This document shows positions 6,619 to 13,421 of a stretch of 17,919 nucleotides of DNA, piece after piece. Every line of letters begins with the position of its first letter. Positions within the stretch are counted from its first letter, which is position 1. The position numbers and the translations under genes were made by a program. The stretch covers positions 1-17,919 of the forward strand of contig CAZQAU010000030.1 in assembly GCA_964591375.1 (NCBI GenBank), given 5' to 3'. Source of the DNA: CAYYYG01 sp964591375 (GTDB lineage: Bacteria; Patescibacteriota; Microgenomatia; UBA1406; GWC2-37-13). Under the pieces are notes generated by a model that saw only the letters and a program-made list of their open reading frames with translations, ran no database searches and was not told the origin of the DNA.

Positions 6619-7644
6619 TTATTTTTGTGGACTAATATGAGAACCAGATTTTTCCATCACTTCTTTAGTGAGTTGTTTTTTTAATTTTTCATCTTTAGAA
6701 ACGATTTCTTTGACTGTTTCTTTACCTTGTCCTAAAGTTTGGTCTTTATATTTGATAAACGCACCACTTTTAGTAAGGATTCCGGCGTTGATGGCTGCGT
6801 CAATCAGTCCTTCTTCCCTATCCACACCTTCGGCGGTGATGACTATTTCAGCTTCTTTAAACGGCGGAGCTACTTTGTTTTTAACGATTTTTACACGCGC
6901 CCGGGCACCATAAACCATATTGTTTTTTTTAAGAGTTTCAATTTTGCGCACATCCATTCGGACAGAAGCATAAAATTTCATCGCCAATCCACCAGGAGTC
7001 GTTTCAGGGTTTCCGAACATAATACCGATTTTGAGACGGAGTTGGTTGGTAAATACAATGGTTACTTTCGATTTGGAAACAACACCGGTTAATTTTCTAA
7101 GAGCTTGTGACATAAGTCTAGCCTGTACTCCCATCGATGAGTCGCCCATTTCTCCCTCAATTTCAGAACGTGGTACAAGAGCGGCTACCGAATCGACAAC
7201 TATAAGATCGACACCACCGGATCGAACTAAAGTCTCGACAATTTCCAGAGCCTGTTCACCGGTATCGGGTTGAGCAACAAGTAAATCTTCTAGTTTTACA
7301 CCAAGAATTTTAGCCCATGCCGGATCCATGGCATGTTCTGCATCGATAAATGCTGCGGTTCCGCCCGATTTTTGGATTTCAGCAATTAGAGAAAGACACA
7401 AAGTGGTCTTACCAGATGCTTCGGGACCAAAAATTTCAATAATTCTGCCTTTGGGAACTCCGCCAACTCCCAGTGCAAGATCAAGAGGAAGAATTCCTGT
7501 GGGAATGACTTCAACCGGGACAGTTGGTCCTTCGCCTAACCGCATAATAGATCCCTTACCAAACTGTTTTTGAATTTGTTCAATAGCCATTGAAACCGCT
7601 TGTTTTTTTGGAGCGTCGTCTGCTTTTGTGTCAGCTGCTTTCAT
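6619..7644 (-). CDS. recA: Recombinase RecA
   Basis: This 341-residue protein is normal RecA length. It shows the Walker A loop GPEASGKT (73-80), catalytic Glu in DAEHAMDP (E103), Walker B LIVVDS (147-152), loop L1 around EIEGEMGDSSMGVQARLMSQ (161-180) and loop L2 with NQLRLKIGIMFGNPETTPGG (200-219). RecA forms filaments on single-stranded DNA, drives homologous recombination and activates the SOS response where LexA exists. The L1 segment has DSS where many RecA have DSH, a mild variation. A short Lys/Ala-rich N-terminal extension precedes the core. The gene is followed by a palindromic repeat, then the NTP pyrophosphohydrolase and recX. No Shine-Dalgarno is visible before the ATG; a promoter lies 37-64 bases upstream. 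Confidence 0.98.
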   Translation of the reverse strand: MKAADTKADDAPKKQAVSMAIEQIQKQFGKGSIMRLGEGPTVPVEVIPTGILPLDLALGVGGVPKGRIIEIFGPEASGKTTLCLSLIAEIQKSGGTAAFIDAEHAMDPAWAKILGVKLEDLLVAQPDTGEQALEIVETLVRSGGVDLIVVDSVAALVPRSEIEGEMGDSSMGVQARLMSQALRKLTGVVSKSKVTIVFTNQLRLKIGIMFGNPETTPGGLAMKFYASVRMDVRKIETLKKNNMVYGARARVKIVKNKVAPPFKEAEIVITAEGVDREEGLIDAAINAGILTKSGAFIKYKDQTLGQGKETVKEIVSKDEKLKKQLTKEVMEKSGSHISPQK

Positions 7645-7680
7645 ATTTTTTGATAATTAAATTAATAAGTATGTGCATCA

Positions 7681-7714
7681 TTCTAGCAGAAATAGAGATA
7701 CTGTCTATAGTATA
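7681..7714 (-). promoter_or_regulatory. recA promoter with overlapping inverted repeat
   Basis: The minus strand carries TAGACA (7708-7703), a 16-base spacer and TAGAAT (7686-7681), the latter preceded by TGC (extended -10). An inverted repeat, ATACT-N6-AGTAT (7699-7714), covers the -35 element, where an SOS-type repressor could bind. It does not match the LexA boxes of Escherichia coli or Bacillus. The predicted leader is about 30 bases. Confidence 0.5.
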
Positions 7715-7753
7715 AATGCTACATTTTTTTGAAGATCAAATATAGCAGCGCTC

Positions 7754-7780
7754 TATTTAGAATCGTTTATTTTCTAAATA
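7754..7780. other. AT-rich hairpin downstream of the UbiA-family gene
   Basis: A 9-bp inverted repeat (TATTTAGAA and TTCTAAATA) has a 9-base loop, 42 bases after the UbiA-family stop. It lacks a T run on either side, so it is at most a weak terminator or a 3' stabilising stem. Confidence 0.35.
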
Positions 7781-7821
7781 TATACGTTGAATATAAGAAA
7801 TAGGATAGAAACAGGTAAGTT

Positions 7822-8748
7822 TTAAAACACGTAAATAAGACCAATTACAATCAATCCCCACAGAGCCATCGTGATTATAAGAGGTTTGTCTGTGGTAATT
7901 ATTTTTTCCGGACGCTCTCCTTCAGACCGTTCATATAGTAACTGTGCATAGCGTGAAATACCATACACAACTAAAGGAATGGTAATCATCATCCATTTAC
8001 GTGCTTCAAAATCAGGAAAAAGACTTGATATGAATTGAGACAGTAAGCCGTTAGTATCGGGCGGACGTTCTACATAGGTATAGGTGGCGTAACTGATGAG
8101 TGTGGCAGTTGCAAAAACATAGGTTAAGAAATCTAGAAGAGGTCCCTTATATCGGTACAAAGATTCGCGGGTACCCTGTACTCCTTGAACAGTTAATTCT
8201 GCATGGCGTTTAATTGTGGCCATAAAAAGAGAAATAAAAAAAATTGTGAGTAGCAGCCAAATTGGAATATGATATCCAGTAACTACTTCGCCTGCAAATG
8301 TACGGATCATGAATGAAAATGAGATGGTAAAAATATCGAGAACAGGATAGCGTTTTAAATAGAGAGAGTAGACAAAATGCAATAGAATAAAAACTAATGC
8401 TAGGAAAAAAAACTGTACAGATAGAAATAATGCGATTATGAGCGATAAAAGTGTCAATATAAAAACAAAAAAAGTTGCTTGTGCGATAGTGATTTTTCCT
8501 GACGCAAGTGGGCGGTTTTTTTTAACCGGGTGCTTTCTGTCATACTGATAGTCAATAATGTCATTGAGTACGTAGGATGTAGAAGATAAGAGACAAAAAT
8601 TAAAAAAAGCATATAAGCTTGCAAGCAATACATTTATTTCGAATAATTTTCCTGAAAAAATAATTGCAGTCAGAACAACAAGGTTCTTTATCCACTGATT
8701 GACACGAAGAGTCTTGGCCATGATACGAAGTTTTTCTTTATTTATCAT
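7822..8748 (-). CDS. UbiA-family prenyltransferase, decaprenyl-phosphate phosphoribosyltransferase type
   Basis: This 308-residue polytopic membrane protein has eight or nine hydrophobic helices. The first Asp motif is NDIIDYQYDRKHPVKKNRPL (residues 62-81), with N62, D63, D66 and D70 binding magnesium and pyrophosphate. The RKHPVKKNRPLASG segment is characteristic of the DPPR synthase branch, which transfers phosphoribose from PRPP to polyprenyl phosphate, rather than of quinone or heme prenyltransferases. A second conserved segment is KRHAELTVQG (about 180-189). DPPR feeds decaprenyl-phosphoryl-ribose/arabinose for cell-surface glycans in Actinobacteria; the product in this organism is unknown. 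Oxidoreductase partners (DprE1/E2-like) are not in the window. The gene is divergent from manA, 89 bases between starts. An internal ATG at codon 10 is an alternative start. Confidence 0.82.
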   Translation of the reverse strand: MINKEKLRIMAKTLRVNQWIKNLVVLTAIIFSGKLFEINVLLASLYAFFNFCLLSSTSYVLNDIIDYQYDRKHPVKKNRPLASGKITIAQATFFVFILTLLSLIIALFLSVQFFFLALVFILLHFVYSLYLKRYPVLDIFTISFSFMIRTFAGEVVTGYHIPIWLLLTIFFISLFMATIKRHAELTVQGVQGTRESLYRYKGPLLDFLTYVFATATLISYATYTYVERPPDTNGLLSQFISSLFPDFEARKWMMITIPLVVYGISRYAQLLYERSEGERPEKIITTDKPLIITMALWGLIVIGLIYVF

Positions 8749-8756
8749 CGGATATT

Positions 8757-8762
8757 ATTATA
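8757..8762 (-). promoter_or_regulatory. -10 box of the UbiA-family gene
   Basis: The minus strand has a perfect TATAAT whose end lies eight bases before the ATG at 8748, so the transcript would be leaderless or nearly so. TTGAAC lies 15 bases upstream, a slightly short spacing. Confidence 0.5.
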
Positions 8763-8823
8763 CTATATATAAAGTTAGTTCAAGACACATGTCTTATTAA
8801 TTTGTTTTTTTTATCAATTTTGG

Positions 8824-8834
8824 TATGATACAAT
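8824..8834 (+). promoter_or_regulatory. -10 region of manA (leaderless type)
   Basis: TATGATACAAT contains two overlapping candidate boxes: TATGAT, ending eight bases before the ATG, and TGATACAAT, an extended -10 ending three bases before it. Either implies a transcript starting at or next to the manA start codon. No good -35 is seen. Confidence 0.5.
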
Positions 8835-8837
8835 CAT

Positions 8838-9962
8838 ATGATATCAAAAAAACGTCCGTACTTAGTAATACCTAAACTTATCGAACAACCTACATGGGGA
8901 GGAGATTACATACTACAGATGAAGAAGTGGACTGACATTCCCGCTCTGCAAGGAAAAAAAATAGGCCAAAGTTATGAGTTATTTGGTCGATCAAAACTAT
9001 TACTCAATATTACTGACACAGACTTCAATAGATTTCTTCCGGAGTTTGGTACAACTGACGGCAATTCAACTGGAGAGTTTCATTTAATCGAAGGAAAAGA
9101 CTACATAACATTAGGGCATCTTGTTCACGATATGCCATTGTTAGTGAAACTAAATCAAGCGTCAGGTAACTCTTTTCAACTCCATATAAAGCCAGGGGCA
9201 CAACATTCTCGCTGGAAACCAAAACCTGAATCCTGGTATTACCTAGAAGATGGCTTTCTGAGTTTCGGAATTAAAAAAGGAATAAATATAGATGAGTATA
9301 AGAAAACATGTCATGCTATTAACGAAAAAATGAAAGAACTGAGCCTAAAAATCATAGCAGGTGAGATGAGTATAGAAGAAGCTAAAAAAATTTCTACTGC
9401 ATATATACATGAACTGAATCCCTGGCAGTATGTGAATCGGTATGATGCAAAAAAACATTCATTAGTTGATCTGAGTATGGGCGGATTACACCACTCATGG
9501 GAAGAAGACAAAGAGCGATTTCCACTCGGAAACGTGGTATATGAAGTTCAACAGGATGTGATGGATCCGGTCTGCACAATTAGAAGCTTTGATCAGGGTA
9601 AGTTTAAATCAGATGGTACAATCCGGGAAATTCATATAGATGATTATTTTGCTGCGCTTGACACGGATGAATCTCACAATGATTTTGCTAATGCATCTAA
9701 AACTCGTGTTGGGAATCGACTTTTAACAACACCGTATTATTGTATGGATATTATTGAAGTCGACGGAGAGACATCAGCGACAACCGGAAAATCATTTGTG
9801 CATATGTTTGTGCGAGATGGAGCTGTAGAAGTCACATGTGATGGAGGCTCAGTACGTGTGGGTACGGGTCATTCATGTTTTCTGCCTCAGGAAGTAGGAT
9901 TTTTTAAAATAAAATCTATGGGGAAACAGGCAGTCGTTTTGAAGACATATATTGAAAAGTAA
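8838..9962 (+). CDS. manA: Mannose-6-phosphate isomerase, class I
   Basis: This 374-residue protein belongs to the cupin-fold type I phosphomannose isomerases. Landmarks are the N-terminal PTWGGDYI (18-25), KIGQSYELFG (41-50), the zinc-site segment QLHIKPG (Q114, H116) followed by PESWYYLEDG (E131), and GGLHHSWEED with VVYEVQQDVMDP near residues 215-245, which supplies the last zinc His and the substrate pocket. A C-terminal cupin half ends the protein. It interconverts mannose-6-phosphate and fructose-6-phosphate, supplying GDP-mannose for surface sugars or letting mannose enter glycolysis. It is 50 bases upstream of pgi on the same strand, and both share fructose-6-phosphate. No Shine-Dalgarno is seen. 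The spacing of the zinc ligands is unusual compared with Bacillus ManA (IKP for VHP), so substrate range could differ. Confidence 0.85.
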   Translation: MISKKRPYLVIPKLIEQPTWGGDYILQMKKWTDIPALQGKKIGQSYELFGRSKLLLNITDTDFNRFLPEFGTTDGNSTGEFHLIEGKDYITLGHLVHDMPLLVKLNQASGNSFQLHIKPGAQHSRWKPKPESWYYLEDGFLSFGIKKGINIDEYKKTCHAINEKMKELSLKIIAGEMSIEEAKKISTAYIHELNPWQYVNRYDAKKHSLVDLSMGGLHHSWEEDKERFPLGNVVYEVQQDVMDPVCTIRSFDQGKFKSDGTIREIHIDDYFAALDTDESHNDFANASKTRVGNRLLTTPYYCMDIIEVDGETSATTGKSFVHMFVRDGAVEVTCDGGSVRVGTGHSCFLPQEVGFFKIKSMGKQAVVLKTYIEK

Positions 9963-9979
9963 TGCATTAACAGTTAGTT

Positions 9980-10006
9980 ATTCTCGCGAGAACGAGAATT
10001 TAAAAT
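9980..10006 (+). promoter_or_regulatory. Inverted repeat and -10 box between manA and pgi
   Basis: ATTCTCG (9980-9986) and CGAGAAT (9993-9999) form a 7-bp inverted repeat with the loop CGAGAA; the inner part also reads as the 12-bp palindrome TTCTCGCGAGAA. TAAAAT at 10001-10006 follows directly and ends six bases before the pgi ATG, so pgi may have its own leaderless promoter with an operator-like dyad beside it. Confidence 0.5.
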
Positions 10007-10012
10007 ATTTAT

Positions 10013-11329
10013 ATGAAATTTATTTATCAGCCAAGCTCATTGCTTAGAAATTCAGATGTTTTATCTTATGCAGAAAAACTCACTCCATATGTGGAGCACT
10101 TACAGAAAGTGGTAAAACACAATGATTATTCCCATCCAGAAAGTTCTGTTAATCTTCCAGCTGATCAGGATCTTCTCAAGACAGTGATTGCTATGAAAAA
10201 AACAGTCTTTTCAAAAAAACTTAAATACATAATAGATATTGGCATTGGCGGCTCTAATTTGGGAACAAAAGCTATTTATGATGCTTTGTTTGGCTTCTTT
10301 GATGTCCTTGAGCCAAAACGGTATCCCAAGATGCTGTTTGCAGACACGAATAACCCATCATTTTTATCGCTTCTGGACAATTTTATGGAAGTAGAAATTA
10401 AAGAGTGTGACGAAATCATCGTTAATGCTATTAGTAAGTCAGGCGGTACAACAGAAACAACCGCTAATATGGAGATGATTGCTGAGATGATAACGAAAAG
10501 ATTTGGTAAGGATGGATTAAAAAGATTGGTCATTACAACAGACGCAGGTTCAAAATTATGGCATGCTGCCAAAAAACTTGGCTTACATATCCTTGAGATG
10601 CCTAAATCAGTAGGTGGTCGTTACTCGGTTTTATCAGCTGTGGGATTATTTCCTCTGGCTATGGCAGGGATTGATATAGAAGCCTTACGTGAAGGTGCAT
10701 TACAGGCACAAGAAGTAGGAGTTAACTCTTCAACCGAGCATAACACTCCCCTCCTTTCGGCAGTTAATTTATATTTACATTCTAAAAAAGGTCACACAAT
10801 TAACGATAATTTTATTTTTAATCAAGAGTTGGAGTCGATTGGTAAGTGGTATCGGCAGTTGATGGGAGAGAGCATTGGTAAAGAACATGATCTTGAAAAG
10901 AAAGTTGTTCACGCGGGCATTACTCCGACAGTATCAATTGGCTCAACCGATTTGCATTCGGTCGGTCAACTGTATTTAGGTGGTCCTCGCGATAAGATTA
11001 CTACCTTTATTTCAGCTGCTTTAGTTAAAGGGGATGTTCAGATTCCGGAAAATCCACTAATGCCAGGCTTGGTTGAAGGGATTTATGGGAAAAAAGCTTC
11101 CAATATTATGGCGGCAATTCTGGGCGGTGTGAAAGCTGCGTATGCCAAGCAATCCTTACCCTTTATGGAAGTAGTGCTTGATGATATTTCTGAAAAATCA
11201 ATTGGAGAGTTTTTACAGTTTAAGATGATCGAGATGATGTATTTGGGTAAGCTCTTAAACGTGAATACTTTTGATCAACCTCATGTTGAACTTTATAAGA
11301 TTGAAACTAAAAAAATCCTAGAAAAGTAA
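10013..11329 (+). CDS. pgi: Glucose-6-phosphate isomerase
   Basis: The 438-residue enzyme, the short bacterial form, interconverts glucose-6-phosphate and fructose-6-phosphate in the cytoplasm. Seen motifs are IDIGIGGSNLGTKAI (74-88), the phosphate-binding loop SKSGGTTET (141-149), GGRYSVLSAVGL (201-212, with the catalytic-region Arg203), QLMGESIGKE (282-291, with base Glu286), the family signature GSTDLHSVGQLYLGGPRD (310-327), and FDQPHVELYK near residue 420-429, which ends in the conserved Lys. The gene is intact and follows manA by 50 bases. It converges with the small gene on the opposite strand, with only 10 bases between their stops and no terminator hairpin between them. Confidence 0.97.
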   Translation: MKFIYQPSSLLRNSDVLSYAEKLTPYVEHLQKVVKHNDYSHPESSVNLPADQDLLKTVIAMKKTVFSKKLKYIIDIGIGGSNLGTKAIYDALFGFFDVLEPKRYPKMLFADTNNPSFLSLLDNFMEVEIKECDEIIVNAISKSGGTTETTANMEMIAEMITKRFGKDGLKRLVITTDAGSKLWHAAKKLGLHILEMPKSVGGRYSVLSAVGLFPLAMAGIDIEALREGALQAQEVGVNSSTEHNTPLLSAVNLYLHSKKGHTINDNFIFNQELESIGKWYRQLMGESIGKEHDLEKKVVHAGITPTVSIGSTDLHSVGQLYLGGPRDKITTFISAALVKGDVQIPENPLMPGLVEGIYGKKASNIMAAILGGVKAAYAKQSLPFMEVVLDDISEKSIGEFLQFKMIEMMYLGKLLNVNTFDQPHVELYKIETKKILEK

Positions 11330-11339
11330 AAAGGCATCT

Positions 11340-11783
11340 CTAAATTTTTATTTTTTTTAGGTCATTTTCGATAATGATCGGAAGCATGCCCATGATTTCT
11401 TCATATAGTGGATTTTTTAATGCGACAGAATGGAGAAGATAAATAGGCTTACGATAATAAAAAGCCAAGGACATCTCCATGAGTACGTTCCCCCCAATAT
11501 ATCCTTCAATGGCGTTTTTTTTGTCATTTATTATTAAAACAGCATCACTGGCAACAATTTTTTCAAAATGTTTTTTGATCAAGGCTGCTTTTTTCGGAAA
11601 ATGTGAAGAGTCTTCATACCAAGGTTTGTAGCGATCAGCATCGAAGTGTCCGGTATTAAGCATAGTCTCTGCAGAGTCAGGCAGTTTGACTTCATAACCA
11701 AGACTTATTAATTCTCGAGCCACAGTAACGAGATGTTCATAAAATGAAACACTCGAACATAGGGTGATGATGGTTGTTTTCAT
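11340..11783 (-). CDS. Nucleoside 2-deoxyribosyltransferase-like Rossmann-fold protein
   Basis: The 147-residue protein has an alternating alpha/beta pattern. It starts with strand and loop MKTTIITLCSSVSFYEHL, then a helix and strand LGYEVKLP (28-35). Next is ASDAVLIINDKKNAIEGYIG (78-97), GGNVLMEMSLAFYYRKPIYL (98-117) and a C-terminal PLYEEIMGMLPI segment. The D80 strand followed by a glycine-rich turn, a Glu (E103) and an Ala-rich helix then 'KPIYLL' resembles the nucleoside 2-deoxyribosyltransferase/DUF4406 superfamily, which includes nucleotide hydrolases. Its substrate is unknown to me. Proteins like this are frequent in Patescibacteria as hypothetical genes. It is downstream of glnA on the same strand beyond the palindromic repeat, with its own leaderless-type TATAAT promoter. 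A homology search is needed before giving any enzymatic name. Confidence 0.6.
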   Translation of the reverse strand: MKTTIITLCSSVSFYEHLVTVARELISLGYEVKLPDSAETMLNTGHFDADRYKPWYEDSSHFPKKAALIKKHFEKIVASDAVLIINDKKNAIEGYIGGNVLMEMSLAFYYRKPIYLLHSVALKNPLYEEIMGMLPIIIENDLKKIKI

Positions 11784-11790
11784 ATTGACG

Positions 11791-11796
11791 ATTATA
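11791..11796 (-). promoter_or_regulatory. -10 box of the 147-residue gene
   Basis: The minus strand has a perfect TATAAT with its end seven bases before the ATG at 11783. The -35 region falls within palindromic repeat copy 2. No Shine-Dalgarno is present. Confidence 0.55.
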
Positions 11797-11800
11797 CAAA

Positions 11801-11835
11801 AATGTAGAGACGTGCCGCCGGCACGTCTCTACATT
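11801..11835. repeat. Perfect palindromic repeat, copy 2 (glnA downstream)
   Basis: A 17-bp perfect inverted repeat has one central base: the left arm is AATGTAGAGACGTGCCG, the centre C, and the right arm CGGCACGTCTCTACATT. It begins eight bases after the glnA stop. On the minus strand the stem leads into a five-T stretch, so it can serve as an intrinsic terminator for glnA. It is the same element as the one at 6574-6606, with compensatory changes in the stem. Confidence 0.88.
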
Positions 11836-11843
11836 ATATGGAA

Positions 11844-13235
11844 TTAAATATCAGCATAGAACCAGTAATCAGCTGGTGTTGGGTGCATAAGACTTGCCCG
11901 AGCTTCATCAGTTTTTACTTCATGGTAGCTGTCGATAATTCCTTGTGAAAAAACACCTGAATCGACAAAAGTTTTATCGAGTTTTAGAGCGGCTAATGTC
12001 TCAAACAGATTGTTTGGTGTTTGTTTCACACCGCCTTTTTCCCAGATATTTTCATCGAATGGTCCGTACCCCATTTTTTTAGGATCAAGTTTTTCCTTGA
12101 TTCCCTGTAAGCCACACACCAATTGTGCGGCAAATGAAAGATATGGGTTACAGCTTGGGTCGGGACAACGGAACTCAATTCGTTTAGATTTCTCTTCATT
12201 TTTAAAGTACATGGGAGTGCGGATTGCTGCACTGCGATTTCTTTTTGAAAATGCAATCGAAGTCGGTGCTTCAAAGTGAGGCACTAAACGTCGGTAAGAA
12301 TTGACTGTTGGGTTGGTAATGCCCAAGATAGCCTCTACATGAGAAAGTAACCCGGCCGTGTATGATAGAGCATCTTTGGAAAGTTCTCCATATCCTTTAG
12401 GATCGAAGAAAATATTTTTACCACTTTTAAATATACTTTGGTGTGTGTGCATGCCAGACCCGTTATCACCAAAGATGGGTTTAGGTAGAAAACACACGGT
12501 AAGGTCATATTTTTTTGCCAGATTACGGGCTACATATTTATATAACATAACCTTATCAGCCATACGTAGAAGAGTATCATACCGTAAATCAATCTCGACC
12601 TGTCCTCCGGCTGCTACTTCATGATGATGAACCTCAACCATTACACCCAGGGATTCGAGAATTTGCACCATTTCAGAACGAAATGTTTGTAGTTTGTCAA
12701 ATGGAGGGACTGGGAAGTAACCACCTTTGGGTAGAATTTTATATCCGTCGCTATCTTCGACGTCAATTTCTCTTTGTCCAATCATAATCCCCGACTCATA
12801 CGGACTTAAGTTATAGCCTAAATAATCAAAAACGAAAAATTCCAGCTCCGGTCCCCAGTATGATATATCACCAATTTTTGATTTTTTTAAATACTCTTCG
12901 GCTTTTTGTGCGACATACCGTGGGTCTTTGGCAAAATGATCACCTGTGTCCGGATCATATACATCACATATGACAGATAGTGTCTTAGGAAAAAATGGAT
13001 CAAGAAATAAAGTGGCCAGATCTGGTTTGAGTAACATATCAGATTCATGAATGGCTGCAAATCCTTTAATGCTTGAGCCATCGAATCCAATTCCTTTTTG
13101 TACTGCATCCATGGTAAATTCTCGAGGTGTCAACGTCATGTGCTGCCACGTACCCCGTAAATCGGTAAACTTCAAATCCACATCAGTAATTTCACCAGCT
13201 TTAATAAGAGTAAATGCTTTTTTGGCATCAATCAT
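11844..13235 (-). CDS. glnA: Glutamine synthetase, type I
   Basis: The 463-residue enzyme makes glutamine from glutamate, ammonia and ATP, normally as a dodecamer. Motifs are FDGSSIKGF (51-59), GPELEFFVFD (128-137, E130 and E132 metal ligands), HHHEVAAGGQVEID (203-216), the ATP loop NGSGMHTHQSIF (258-269), NPTVNSYRRLVPHFEAP (308-324), NRSAAIRTP (333-341) and EFRCPDPSCNPYL (354-366). The length and the GMHTHQS loop are like the GSI-beta group. In that group a Tyr in a KNLYDLPP context is adenylylated; here the region reads FDENIWEKGG with W398, so this control site appears absent. The gene ends next to palindromic repeat copy 2. The start at 13235 has no Shine-Dalgarno; TATCTT ends six bases upstream, and a fuller promoter lies about 120 bases further up. 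Confidence 0.97.
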   Translation of the reverse strand: MIDAKKAFTLIKAGEITDVDLKFTDLRGTWQHMTLTPREFTMDAVQKGIGFDGSSIKGFAAIHESDMLLKPDLATLFLDPFFPKTLSVICDVYDPDTGDHFAKDPRYVAQKAEEYLKKSKIGDISYWGPELEFFVFDYLGYNLSPYESGIMIGQREIDVEDSDGYKILPKGGYFPVPPFDKLQTFRSEMVQILESLGVMVEVHHHEVAAGGQVEIDLRYDTLLRMADKVMLYKYVARNLAKKYDLTVCFLPKPIFGDNGSGMHTHQSIFKSGKNIFFDPKGYGELSKDALSYTAGLLSHVEAILGITNPTVNSYRRLVPHFEAPTSIAFSKRNRSAAIRTPMYFKNEEKSKRIEFRCPDPSCNPYLSFAAQLVCGLQGIKEKLDPKKMGYGPFDENIWEKGGVKQTPNNLFETLAALKLDKTFVDSGVFSQGIIDSYHEVKTDEARASLMHPTPADYWFYADI

Positions 13236-13258
13236 GTTTTTAAGATAAAAAATAATAA

Positions 13259-13348
13259 AAACGAAAATAATTCGTTTATGGAGACGGCTATGTCTTAAAA
13301 AAAGAAGACTTCTTTGTCTTGCAGAAAAATACCTCAGCGCTGAGATAT
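13259..13348. promoter_or_regulatory. Three dyad-symmetry elements between glnA and the pilin operon
   Basis: Seen in plus-strand order: AAACGAA-N5-TTCGTTT (13259-13277), AAAGAAG-A-CTTCTTT (13301-13315), and the near-perfect 20-base dyad ATACCTCAGCGCTGAGATAT (13329-13348, inner 12 bases CTCAGCGCTGAG fully symmetric). The last sits at the predicted glnA transcription start. They could be operators for glnA, hairpins in its leader, or both. No match to the GlnR or NtcA consensus that I can recognise. Confidence 0.5.
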
Positions 13349-13352
13349 CTGT

Positions 13353-13381
13353 AGTTTAATATATGATCTTTTAAAACGCAA
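13353..13381 (-). promoter_or_regulatory. Candidate glnA promoter
   Basis: The minus strand shows TTGCGT (13381-13376), a 17-base spacer and TAAACT (13358-13353). The predicted start near 13346 lies within the CTCAGCGCTGAG dyad, giving a leader of about 110 bases. Both boxes are imperfect. Confidence 0.4.
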
Positions 13382-13391
13382 GAATTAAATA

Positions 13392-13421
13392 TTGATTGAA
13401 AGATGAAAACATTGATACAAT
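13392..13421 (+). promoter_or_regulatory. Promoter of the pilin-like operon
   Basis: TTGATT (13392-13397), an 18-base spacer and TACAAT (13416-13421) preceded by TGA (extended -10). The start codon is 12 bases after the -10 box, so the leader would be about six bases, with no Shine-Dalgarno. Confidence 0.6.
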
